NCBI GenBank assembly: GCA_902797065.1 | Contig: CADBRK010000031.1 | Location: 1 to 16,379, forward strand | DNA from: an uncultured Ruminococcus sp. | GTDB taxonomy: Bacteria > Bacillota > Clostridia > Oscillospirales > Acutalibacteraceae | Length of the DNA: 16,379 nucleotides | Reading direction: 5' to 3' | Shown here: piece by piece, positions 1-6,322 of the stretch | How the letters are laid out: the number at the start of each line of letters is the position of its first letter | Position numbering within the stretch: position 1 is the stretch's first letter | Notes under the pieces: generated by a model | Seen by the model: the letters and a program-made list of their open reading frames with translations, nothing else | Databases searched by the model: none | What the model was told of the DNA's origin: nothing | Program-made: the position numbers and the translations under genes

Positions 1-92
1 TATATATTTTGTTTTTGTTTTGCACCGAGTTTGGTGTTTACACAAAATTTGGGATTGAGCCACAATTTCATACGGCCGTGTCCTCGTATTTC

Positions 93-144
93 AAAAAAGC
101 GCTGTAAAAAATCGAAGTGTAACTACTTCAATCTTTTACAGCGC
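93..144 (-). terminator. Rho-independent terminator of spoVG
   Basis: An 11-bp perfect stem is formed by GCGCTGTAAAA (99-109) and TTTTACAGCGC (134-144), with a nested GAAGT/ACTTC stem (114-118 and 125-129). Read on the minus strand, the stem is followed at once by six T (98-93). It lies a few bases past the spoVG stop codon, so it closes that transcript. Confidence 0.9.
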
Positions 145-150
145 AAATTA

Positions 151-516
151 TTATTCTGCATAATTACTGTCGTCACGAATTTCAAAATCTTCGTAGACTT
201 GTTCGGTCATATCTGCTTTTTCGGAAACCGGATACAGATCAAGTGCTGTAAGGTTTTGTTCGGTCATATAGCGGTAACCTTCAAATACGATTTTCTCTAT
301 TGCTGTTCTTACATCTTTTCTGATCGGATGAACAATATCCGAGAAAGTTCCGTTCTTTTTCATTCTGCTTGGCATCGCAAGGAAAAGTCCGTCTTCATTG
401 ATGAGAATCTTCACATCGTGTACAACTATCATATCATCTAAAGTAAGACTTACAACTCCGACCATTCTCTTTCCGTTATTCTCAATGGTCCTAATTCTTA
501 TGTGTGTTAATAACAT
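151..516 (-). CDS. spoVG: SpoVG family RNA/DNA-binding regulator
   Basis: 121 residues. SpoVG is a small nucleic-acid-binding regulator; in Bacillus it affects asymmetric septation and sporulation, and in other Firmicutes capsule and virulence genes. The family core is clear: the N-terminal THIRIRTI strand, VVHDVKI at 31-37, GLFLAMPS at 43-50 and DIVHPI at 60-65. The frame is open from GTG 525, but GAGGAG occupies 530-525, so ATG 516 (spacing 8) is the likely start; ATG 522 is too close. The protein is about 25 residues longer than the usual 95-97 because of an acidic tail (about 97-121). It is a single-gene unit with its own terminator and a long AT-rich leader upstream. Family assignment is firm; the target in this organism is unknown. 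Confidence 0.93.
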   Translation of the reverse strand: MLLTHIRIRTIENNGKRMVGVVSLTLDDMIVVHDVKILINEDGLFLAMPSRMKKNGTFSDIVHPIRKDVRTAIEKIVFEGYRYMTEQNLTALDLYPVSEKADMTEQVYEDFEIRDDSNYAE

Positions 517-530
517 ATACATCACTCCTC

Positions 531-863
531 TTTTTCATGTTTGTTTAAAGCTTAAAATTTAATATAAATTCTTTTATATCGCATAAAACGCTTTCGTTTA
601 TAACAAATTATGTAAAAGTCTATGATGTATCAAATGTTAATCTTTATATTTCAACTTCAAGCTTTGATAAATATTATTATATCACAATTTTTCAGATCAG
701 ATACTGAGAAGTAGTTTTTATTTTTTGAATATGACAATATCAGTCATTTTTTAATGCAATTTTTCACAATTAGTACATAATTTATCATGGAAATATGTTA
801 ATAATAATATATAAACTCTTTTTTAAATTTATATAGCAAGGTACTATTTCACAAATTTTTACT
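531..863. other. AT-rich non-coding gap between spoVG and the P-loop gene
   Basis: About 330 bases of very AT-rich sequence with no open frame carrying a ribosome binding site on either strand. Apart from the extended -10 box near 680, I see no gene, strong hairpin or repeat. It probably serves as promoter and leader region for spoVG. Confidence 0.6.
676..684 (-). promoter_or_regulatory. Candidate extended -10 promoter for spoVG
   Basis: On the minus strand the sequence reads TGATATAAT, an extended -10 (TGnTATAAT), with TATAAT at 681-676. No good -35 sits 17 bases upstream. It would give a leader of about 150 bases. Other weaker boxes lie nearer the gene, and a SigH-like AGAATTT also occurs around 570, so the assignment is tentative. 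Confidence 0.4.
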
Positions 864-897
864 GAAAAAGAAAACAGGCAGAAAAGAATCCTGCCCG
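864..897 (-). terminator. Rho-independent terminator of the P-loop gene
   Basis: A 7-bp stem (875-881 with 891-897, one G-U pair) encloses a 9-base loop. On the minus strand it is followed by a TTTTCTTTTTC run (874-864). It lies 23 bases past the stop of the P-loop gene. The other strand also has a short T run, but no plus-strand gene ends here. Confidence 0.85.
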
Positions 898-920
898 TTT
901 TATCTTTGGAAATCACAGAA

Positions 921-1337
921 TTAAAGCTCCTCGAGAGTCGCATTAATATCTGTAGGAAGCTCATCCTTTGAAGAAGAGATCAAAAGTGTGATAGAAGTAT
1001 TTGCTTCTTCTGCAAGGAAGTTAAGCTTATCTACGAATGCTTTAAGAGCATCGCCGTTGCTGCCTGCGATCTTAAAGGTTGAATCTACGAAAATATCGGT
1101 TACATCGTAGTTGCCTGCGCATACGCCGCTGAGGAGACCGTAAAGTGCCTCATAACCCGAAATCTTATATGCGTCGGAATCAATAAGGCGTGCCTTGTGT
1201 GTGAGGTCATATGTAAGCTTAGAGCCTTTCTCAACAACTACTACGCAGCCGTCAGAACTCTTTACAGCAGCATTTGCCTCATCAATAAGTCTTTTTGTCT
1301 TTCCGGAACCTTTTCTTCCGATAAGTAAAGTTACCAT
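921..1337 (-). CDS. Small orphan P-loop NTPase
   Basis: 138 residues of unknown function. A Walker A motif, GRKGSGKT, is at residues 7-14, right after a hydrophobic strand. A plausible Walker B, DIFVD, is at 81-85, and a further strand, TLLISSS, at 117-123 could be a sensor region. It is too short for a full AAA+ or PilT protein and has no extra domain, signal peptide or membrane helix. ATG 1337 is chosen because AAAGGA (1352-1347) is nine bases before it and directly abuts the upstream ATG 1346. It sits 60 bases behind pgi with no strong terminator between them, so the two may be co-transcribed, and it ends at its own terminator. Such proteins are sometimes labelled PilT-like; the sequence does not support a motility role. 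Confidence 0.85.
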   Translation of the reverse strand: MVTLLIGRKGSGKTKRLIDEANAAVKSSDGCVVVVEKGSKLTYDLTHKARLIDSDAYKISGYEALYGLLSGVCAGNYDVTDIFVDSTFKIAGSNGDALKAFVDKLNFLAEEANTSITLLISSSKDELPTDINATLEEL

Positions 1338-1397
1338 TGTTACCATTCCTTTCAAGATAAAAAATATTAAACGTACCTTTCAGATACTGAATTTATG

Positions 1398-2735
1398 TTA
1401 ACCAAGTCTTGCTTCAAGTGCAGCTTTTGCATCTTCATAGCCGGGCTTACCGAGCAGTGCAAACATGTTTTTCTTGTAACTCTCGACACCGGGTTGGTTA
1501 AACGGATTAACGCCGAGAAGATAACCGCTGATAGCGCAAGCTTTCTCGAAGAAGTAAATGAGATAACCAAGTTCGGTTTCCGTCATTTCGGGAACATTGA
1601 GTACAATATTGGGAACACCGCCGTCGTTATGAGCGAGTATAGTACCCTCAAAAGCCTTACGGTTAACAAAAGACATACCTTTGCCCGACAGGAAGTTCAG
1701 CTTATCAACGTTATCGGGGTCAGTCTCGATCATGATCTCCTTCTTTGGCTTTTCAATCGAAACAACAGTCTCGAAGAGGTTTCTTCTTCCCTCCTGAATG
1801 TACTGACCCATGGAATGAAGATCCGTAGAGAACGTAACGGCAGCCGGGAAAATACCCTTGTTGTCTTTGCCTTCACTCTCGCCGTAAAGCTGCTTATACC
1901 ATTCGGACATCATTGTGAATGCAGGCTCATAAGAAACGAGAATCTCTGTTGTGTAGCCCTTTGCATAGAGAACGTTTCTGATAGCGGCATACTTATAGCA
2001 GTCGTTCGTCTGAAGAACGGGATTGTCAAAGTCTGCCTGTGCCTTTGCAGCGCCTGCCATTAGTGCGTCGATGTCTGCACCCGAAACGGCTATCGGCAAA
2101 AGACCTACAGCAGTGAGTACAGAGTATCTGCCCCCGACATTATCCGGAACAACAAATGTTTCGTATCCTTCGGTGTCTGCAAGAGCTTTAAGCGTACCGT
2201 GTGCTTTGTCCGTGGTGCAGAAGATTCTCTCCTTTGCGCCCTCTTTGCCGTACTTCTGTTCAAGAAGCTTTCTGAATACTCTGAAAGCGATAGCGGGCTC
2301 TGTTGTAGTACCCGACTTTGAAATCATATTGATAGATACGTCTCTGCCTTCGCATATTTCAAGAAGCTCGGCAAGAGCCGTTGAACTGATGCTGTTGCCT
2401 GTATAATAGATGTCCGGAGTATCCTTTTTCAGTGCATTATAGTTCGGCGATCTCAAAAACTCTATCGCTGCTCTTGCGCCGAGATAAGACCCGCCGATAC
2501 CGATAACTACAAATACATCGGTATTCTTTTTGATCCTTTCTGCTGCAGCCTTGATTCTTGCAAACTCCTCCTTGTCGTAATCCGTGGGGAGAGTGAGCCA
2601 TCCGATAAAATCATTGCCTGCGCCTGTTCCGGTATGAAGCGCTTCGTGCGCCGCTTTAACCTGAGCCGAGATGTTGTCAAGTTCCTCATTACTCATAAAA
2701 CCCGATAAATACTTATCAGTTAAACTTGTGGACAT
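1398..2735 (-). CDS. pgi: Glucose-6-phosphate isomerase
   Basis: 445 residues, the normal length for the Firmicute form. It interconverts glucose-6-phosphate and fructose-6-phosphate in the cytoplasm (glycolysis and gluconeogenesis). Two SIS-type sugar isomerase domains are visible: GIGGSYLGA at 79-87 and SKSGTTTEP at 139-147 (phosphate binding), and GGRYSVLTAVG at 201-211 (family signature). Likely catalytic residues are Glu286 (in GESEGK), His307 (in DLHSMGQ) and Lys421 (in ESYKKNMF). ATG 2735 follows AAGGAGG at a spacing of about 10; ATG 2740 is out of frame. It has its own promoter and may read on into the P-loop gene. Assignment is firm. Confidence 0.97.
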   Translation of the reverse strand: MSTSLTDKYLSGFMSNEELDNISAQVKAAHEALHTGTGAGNDFIGWLTLPTDYDKEEFARIKAAAERIKKNTDVFVVIGIGGSYLGARAAIEFLRSPNYNALKKDTPDIYYTGNSISSTALAELLEICEGRDVSINMISKSGTTTEPAIAFRVFRKLLEQKYGKEGAKERIFCTTDKAHGTLKALADTEGYETFVVPDNVGGRYSVLTAVGLLPIAVSGADIDALMAGAAKAQADFDNPVLQTNDCYKYAAIRNVLYAKGYTTEILVSYEPAFTMMSEWYKQLYGESEGKDNKGIFPAAVTFSTDLHSMGQYIQEGRRNLFETVVSIEKPKKEIMIETDPDNVDKLNFLSGKGMSFVNRKAFEGTILAHNDGGVPNIVLNVPEMTETELGYLIYFFEKACAISGYLLGVNPFNQPGVESYKKNMFALLGKPGYEDAKAALEARLG

Positions 2736-2770
2736 ATCATAGTTTCCTCCTTATGTACAACTATGATTAT

Positions 2771-2799
2771 ATTGTACAATATTTGAATGTGCATTTCAA
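2771..2799 (-). promoter_or_regulatory. Promoter of pgi, with a palindromic -10 region
   Basis: TTGAAA (2799-2794), a 17-base spacer and TACAAT (2776-2771) form a good SigA-type promoter about 30 bases upstream of the pgi start. The -10 lies in the perfect palindrome ATTGTACAAT (2771-2780). A second TTGTACA occurs 19 bases downstream (2760-2754), just before the ribosome binding site, so a regulator site is possible. Confidence 0.75.
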
Positions 2800-2879
2800 G
2801 TGATTATTCACTTTTTTGATAAAAAATTAATAATTTGTTATCTTTAATTCTTATTACTCAATTTTAACCATAATCCTTG

Positions 2880-3070
2880 AAACATTAATGAGGTATTGTG
2901 TAACAAATCTTGGCATACCTGACCAAAAAATCTATCCATAAGACGACTGAGAGCGCACTTATTCGGGTATATATGTCTGTGTAATACTCTCAGACATACG
3001 ATATGTGGTTACAAGCTGTTGTATGTATTCCGGATTTGTTGTGATTTTTCGGGACGGCTTTTGTATAAAA
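2880..3070. other. Non-coding region with several inverted repeats
   Basis: No gene is supported between the pgi promoter and 3120. The stretch has paired arms: AGGTAT with ATACCT (about 2892 and 2915), CTGAGAG with CTCTCAG (about 2946 and 2984), and TATGTCTG with CAGACATA (about 2970 and 2990), the last two mutually exclusive in part. No convincing promoter or U-tract delimits a transcript. It may be an RNA element, a remnant, or chance structure. Confidence 0.3.
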
Positions 3071-3121
3071 TCAAGAATCTCAAAAAGAAAACAAAAATAT
3101 ATATTTTTTTTCAAAAAAGTA

Positions 3122-3150
3122 TTGCTTTTTTATTTAGTCTGTAGTATAAT
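3122..3150 (+). promoter_or_regulatory. Plus-strand promoter of the small RNA
   Basis: TTGCTT (3122-3127), an exact 17-base spacer and a perfect TATAAT (3145-3150). It is the only strong plus-strand promoter I see in this part of the window, and it points at a terminator about 105 bases away. Expected start of transcription is near 3157. Confidence 0.7.
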
Positions 3151-3156
3151 AAGTCC

Positions 3157-3260
3157 AAGCAAGAAAAATGCTTATTAAACGAGAAAATTACAGTAGTCAT
3201 AATTTGATGCTTCCTAAACACACGGATTGCCTCCCCGTTCGATTGGGGAGGCTTTTCGTT
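3157..3260 (+). ncRNA. Candidate orphan small RNA of about 100 nt
   Basis: A promoter at 3122-3150 and a rho-independent terminator at 3229-3256 define a short transcript on the strand opposite to all the genes. The 5' end could form a small AAGCA/TGCTT hairpin (3158-3162 and 3168-3172). The middle is unpaired and A/U-rich, and the 3' end is the C-rich/G-rich terminator stem. The ATG at 3168 has no ribosome binding site and its frame runs on through the terminator, so a peptide is unlikely. I do not recognise it as 6S, tmRNA, SRP or any known riboswitch. It ends within 25 bases of the converging DUF11 gene. Existence is inferred from sequence signals only. Confidence 0.55.
3229..3256 (+). terminator. 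Rho-independent terminator, plus strand
   Basis: A perfect 8-bp stem, GCCTCCCC (3229-3236) with GGGGAGGC (3245-3252), and an 8-base loop are followed on the plus strand by TTTTCGTTTG. On the minus strand the stem is followed by AATCCG with no T run. It therefore terminates plus-strand transcription and is not a good terminator for the DUF11 gene. Confidence 0.85.
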
Positions 3261-3275
3261 TGTATTGTTTGTATT

Positions 3276-4118
3276 TTATATTGTACCCGTGATAACAAGG
3301 GTAGATGTTCCCGGCGTAACGTTCACAACACCTGTTGTCGTATCCTGACTGTACGTAGCGGCGTCCACCGTAACTCTGTCGCTGCCCGAGATAAACACAC
3401 CCGTAGACTGATCGTAGCTGTAGTCTACGCCCTGAACCCACGGAGTATCGTTAAATACTGCCGTAATGTTGGATATGATCGGGTTAAATGTATCCGTGAT
3501 AACGGCTCCGCCTGTTACCGGGCTGTTACCTGTGTTCTGGATAACAAAGGTATAGGTTACCGTTCCGTTCTCCATTACGGGAACCGGTGAGATCGACTTC
3601 GAGATCGAGAGATCGGGTTCGCTGCTGACACTGACAGTCTCCTCGGCAGTAACGGTAGTCAGATTGCCCGTAAGGGTCGCCGTGTTTGTGATGACGCTGT
3701 CGGGCTGCAGAGGGGTAAATTCGTTGGTATGCGTCTCATAGACAAAGGTCGCAGAACCGCCTGCAGGTACAGTGAAGCCCGTTATTGTCAGACTATCGCC
3801 TTGCGCAACATTAGGCGACGGCTGCAGCATGTTGTTGCGGAAATAACGCAGACTATTCTCGGAGTATGTCAGAGGTACAAAAGTATTTGTATCAATGGTG
3901 TAAGCTCCGAGATCATCTGTCAGCGTAAGGTTTGTAAGATCGGTATTGCCCGAATTGATGATATTGATCACGTATGACACCGAATCATTTGCTGTGTACA
4001 CATCGCTGACGGCTGTCTTTGTAACCGACAAAACATCCTGTATTTCGCCTACGGCAAGGTTAGATACGGCAACTGTATTGTTGTAGGTAAGCTGTGCCTG
4101 GTTCGTAAATTGTGCCAA
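3276..4118 (-). CDS. DUF11 repeat surface-type protein
   Basis: 280 residues. Two DUF11 (conserved repeat) beta-sandwich units are visible. The first begins near residue 30 with SVTKTAVSD, then INIINSGNTDLTNLTLTDDLG. The second begins near 168 with EPDLSISKSISP, then FVIQNTGNSPV and VITDTFNP. The rest is Thr/Ser/Asn/Val-rich. Such repeats are usual in cell-surface or secreted proteins of gut Firmicutes. The frame is open to ATG 4190, but AAAGGA sits 9 bases before TTG 4118, and starting there gives MAQFTNQAQL, the N-terminus I recall for this family; the upstream 24 codons look non-coding. There is no signal peptide, membrane helix or LPxTG motif, so export and anchoring are unexplained. It is flanked by repeats and may be acquired. 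Confidence 0.85.
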   Translation of the reverse strand: MAQFTNQAQLTYNNTVAVSNLAVGEIQDVLSVTKTAVSDVYTANDSVSYVINIINSGNTDLTNLTLTDDLGAYTIDTNTFVPLTYSENSLRYFRNNMLQPSPNVAQGDSLTITGFTVPAGGSATFVYETHTNEFTPLQPDSVITNTATLTGNLTTVTAEETVSVSSEPDLSISKSISPVPVMENGTVTYTFVIQNTGNSPVTGGAVITDTFNPIISNITAVFNDTPWVQGVDYSYDQSTGVFISGSDRVTVDAATYSQDTTTGVVNVTPGTSTLVITGTI

Positions 4119-4153
4119 GAAATTCAGTCCTTTCGCATATTGTGGCAAGGTTC

Positions 4154-4219
4154 GGTGTATCCGCTCCGACACATACCTGTAACCGATCATAACGAACGGC
4201 TGCAGACTTAGGATACACC
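4154..4219. repeat. 9-bp inverted repeat upstream of the DUF11 gene
   Basis: GGTGTATCC (4154-4162) and GGATACACC (4211-4219) are perfect inverted arms separated by 48 bases. The proximal arm lies about 20 bases upstream of the DUF11 ribosome binding site. It could be a leader hairpin affecting translation, an operator, or the end of an inserted element. Confidence 0.55.
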
Positions 4220-4369
4220 CACACTTTACCTTTTACATAATATGCAGAAGATTCGGAAATGATATTACAAAAAACAATTACCTGTGACATACACAGCATT
4301 CCGGCACGAATAACCTCTTCCCTGTGTCCGGCGACATTCGCCTCAACCTATCTTACGATGAGATTGCAT

Positions 4370-4650
4370 GACGCGGGCAATACAGCAGTAATATCCTTCA
4401 TTCATGTTCGCGTACTGCCCGACGCTTGTCGACCTTTGATGCAAACATCTCTCACACCGATAATTTTGGACGCGGGCAAAAAAATGTAGTTAACACATAC
4501 TATGTTCGCGAAATGCCCGCGGGTGCATACCCGACGCTTGTCGACCTCATACTCAAAACCTCTTACAGAGAAAACGTGTGACGCGGGCAAAAAAACTGTA
4601 GTTCATACAAACTATGTTCGCATAACGCCTGCAGCCGCGTGGCTGCCCGC
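4370..4650. repeat. Three tandem imperfect copies of a hairpin-forming 99-111 base unit
   Basis: GACGCGGGCA occurs at 4370, 4469 and 4580. In each copy ATGTTCGC follows 33-34 bases later (4404, 4502, 4614), and TGCCCG follows that. The first two copies continue with GACGCTTGTCGACC (4421-4434 and 4533-4546) and a similar 33-34 base tail. CGCGGGCA pairs with TGCCCGCG, perfectly over 8 bp in the second copy (4471-4478 with 4514-4521). The second copy has a 14-base insertion. The third has an inserted GCAGCC/GGCTGC mini-hairpin (about 4631-4646) before its TGCCCGC arm (4644-4650). A more decayed copy seems to precede (about 4329-4368). No coding frame with a ribosome binding site spans it. It looks like a REP- or MITE-like extragenic repeat cluster. 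Confidence 0.75.
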
Positions 4651-4966
4651 CCCACAAGGGCGAGGCGGACGAAGCGGCAAAGTTTTTCTCTTTCAGTAGT
4701 GGTGTCCCTGCTGTTGACCATGCAGTTGTTCAAAATCTGAACAACTCTGTATACATATCATGATCTCACATAATATATATGTGTACCTATGTATAATTGA
4801 GGGTTACACCGTGTTTGCAGTTACCCTAAATGTGTACGCAGGAGTACCGAGAAAAACACCCCTAATTAATCCCCACGAAAAGAACCTAAGTAGCGTACAA
4901 CTATGCAACTTTTTTTACAATATTTTTGATATGCCGTTATCTGTCAGTTCTATGCAGGAGCAGCAC
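4651..4966. other. Non-coding gap with a perfect 9-bp inverted repeat at 4724-4746
   Basis: This stretch follows the repeat cluster. Its GC-rich beginning (4651-4680) can form short GCCC/GGGC pairings and gives way to AT-rich sequence. AGTTGTTCA (4724-4732) and TGAACAACT (4738-4746) form a perfect 9-bp stem with a 5-base loop; no T run follows on either side, so it is not a terminator. A looser AGGGT/ACCCT pair lies near 4799-4835. No gene is supported; open frames here lack ribosome binding sites. Confidence 0.55.
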
Positions 4967-5022
4967 ATAAAAATAAAGGCAACTCATGCGACGTCAATGT
5001 TGACATAGGAATGAATTGCCTT
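4967..5022 (-). terminator. Rho-independent terminator of the deacetylase gene
   Basis: A 12-bp stem (4976-4987 with 5011-5022, one G-U pair) has an inner GTCAA/TTGAC stem (4993-5004 region). On the minus strand it is followed by TATTTTTATG (4975-4966). It starts 11 bases past the deacetylase stop codon. Confidence 0.88.
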
Positions 5023-5032
5023 AAAAGTACTG

Positions 5033-6205
5033 TTAATATTCTTCTTCGTTGTAATATGCAGTCTCGGAAGTTACGCTCGCAGTATCGGAGGAAGCATTTG
5101 CGGTATCGGAATTAGTCTTTTCTGAGTCCGAATCATAGAATGCTGCCGCAGCCTCACTCGCTGCACGCGCCTCCTCTTCTTTGCGAATCCTTTCGTCTAT
5201 CTCCGCCTGATATTCTGCGGCATGAGGAGAATTGGTTTCATATACGGCAAACTGCGAATTGTGAGCAGAACCGCGTTCTATGGGGTAACCGTATCTTGTA
5301 AGAAGCTCGTCTACGGTAACAAAAACATATCCCTGACTCTGAAGCTCGTCAACTATCATCAAAGCGCCGTCAACAGTGGTATCATAAATATCATGGAGAA
5401 GTATTATATCTCCGTCCCAGACATTATTGACCACAACATCTCTGACAGCCTCAGCGTCGCGCGACTGCCAGTCAAGTGAATCAAGCGACCAAAGCGCAAT
5501 AGTTTTATCGGTTATAGCAGCGTCCGTTGATGCGCTATGAGAACCATAAGGCGGACGGAATGCAGTTGATACATGTCCGCAGGCATTACTGATCGCATCA
5601 TCTGTCATTTGTATCTGACTATTCATCTCCTGAATGGAAATCCCCGTTATATCGGTGTGGTTGTTTGTATGGTTGCCTATCTGATGACCGCCTTCGACCA
5701 TCATATTAACGGCATTGGGATATTTGCTTACACACTCGCCGCACATGAAGAAAGTGGCTTTTACACCTCTCTCGTTTAGTCCGGTGATAAGTCTCTCGGT
5801 GTACTCGCCGGGACCGTCGTCAAATGTCAAGGCAACGGCTTTCTTTCCGTCAAGGGTGTCGGTATCAATTATAAGCTTGTCGTCTGCGTCGAACTTGTAC
5901 GCTTTTGACTCTGTCTGAGTATCCGTGTTTGTATCTGTCTCCGGCTGCGGAGTGCTCTGAACAACGGCACTGTTGACAATAACGGGTACCGACTGAACCG
6001 AATCGGATACAGTAGTATCGGTCATGGTATCAATATCCGAAGATTTGTCTTTACCCTTGAAAAGTGATGCAATACCATGGAAAATACCGATAATTATAAG
6101 CAATAAAATAATCAGTATTATTACTCCGCCGATAAGCATCTGAGCGCGATATTTATAGCCTTTGATCTGTAAAATCTCTGGAACTGCCGAACCGTTTTTT
6201 TTCAA
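5033..6205 (-). CDS. Membrane-anchored polysaccharide deacetylase (NodB domain)
   Basis: 390 residues. A cytoplasmic N-terminus is followed by one membrane helix (about 24-44) and a Thr/Asp-rich linker to residue 100. A NodB/carbohydrate esterase 4 domain follows (about 122-306), so the enzyme faces the wall and probably deacetylates peptidoglycan or another cell-envelope glycan. All five CE4 motifs are present: TFDDGP 127-132 (base and metal Asp), HTNNH 179-183 (metal His pair), RPPYG 217-221, DSLDW 242-246 and LLHD 269-272 (catalytic His). The C-terminal 85 residues are a charged, Ala/Glu- then Ser/Thr/Asp-rich tail. The start is TTG 6205, about 10 bases after GAGAGGG; no ATG precedes the helix in frame. 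It is a single-gene unit with a consensus promoter and strong terminator. Whether it acts on MurNAc, GlcNAc or another substrate cannot be told. Confidence 0.92.
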   Translation of the reverse strand: MKKNGSAVPEILQIKGYKYRAQMLIGGVIILIILLLIIIGIFHGIASLFKGKDKSSDIDTMTDTTVSDSVQSVPVIVNSAVVQSTPQPETDTNTDTQTESKAYKFDADDKLIIDTDTLDGKKAVALTFDDGPGEYTERLITGLNERGVKATFFMCGECVSKYPNAVNMMVEGGHQIGNHTNNHTDITGISIQEMNSQIQMTDDAISNACGHVSTAFRPPYGSHSASTDAAITDKTIALWSLDSLDWQSRDAEAVRDVVVNNVWDGDIILLHDIYDTTVDGALMIVDELQSQGYVFVTVDELLTRYGYPIERGSAHNSQFAVYETNSPHAAEYQAEIDERIRKEEEARAASEAAAAFYDSDSEKTNSDTANASSDTASVTSETAYYNEEEY

Positions 6206-6245
6206 AACAAATACACCCTCTCATAAAAAATCTATACATAAAACA

Positions 6246-6274
6246 ATTATAACATTATTGTTACAATTTGTCAA
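6246..6274 (-). promoter_or_regulatory. Consensus SigA promoter of the deacetylase gene
   Basis: TTGACA (6274-6269), exactly 17 bases, and TATAAT (6251-6246) match the vegetative consensus at all 12 positions. It lies about 40 bases upstream of the TTG start. High constitutive expression is expected unless repressed. Confidence 0.93.
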
Positions 6275-6322
6275 CATTGTTTTAATATCAAATTAATAGG
6301 GTGTAATATTTTTATTAATGGA

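Noticed and set aside
31..441. 136-codon plus-strand frame at the left end
   Set aside because: It is antisense to spoVG, includes the terminator hairpin and has no ribosome binding site.
1380..1397. Small TTCAG/CTGAA hairpin after pgi as a terminator
   Set aside because: Only 5 bp, with no U-tract immediately downstream; read-through into the P-loop gene seems likely.
1395..2063. 222-codon plus-strand frame inside pgi
   Set aside because: Antisense shadow of a clearly conserved gene; no ribosome binding site or recognisable product.
3168..3590. 140-codon plus-strand frame starting in the small RNA
   Set aside because: No ribosome binding site; it passes through a strong terminator and then runs antisense to the DUF11 gene.
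4060..4299. 79-codon minus-strand frame overlapping the DUF11 start
   Set aside because: It overlaps the 5' end of the DUF11 gene in a different frame, has no ribosome binding site and resembles no family I know. It could be a remnant, but nothing supports it.
4370..4650. CRISPR array
   Set aside because: Units are about 99-111 bases, the sequence between the conserved boxes is itself similar from copy to copy, and there are no cas genes.
4259..4699. Plus-strand open frames (4259-4489, 4502-4699) through the repeat cluster
   Set aside because: Neither has a ribosome binding site, and the shared peptide pieces are only the translated DNA repeats.
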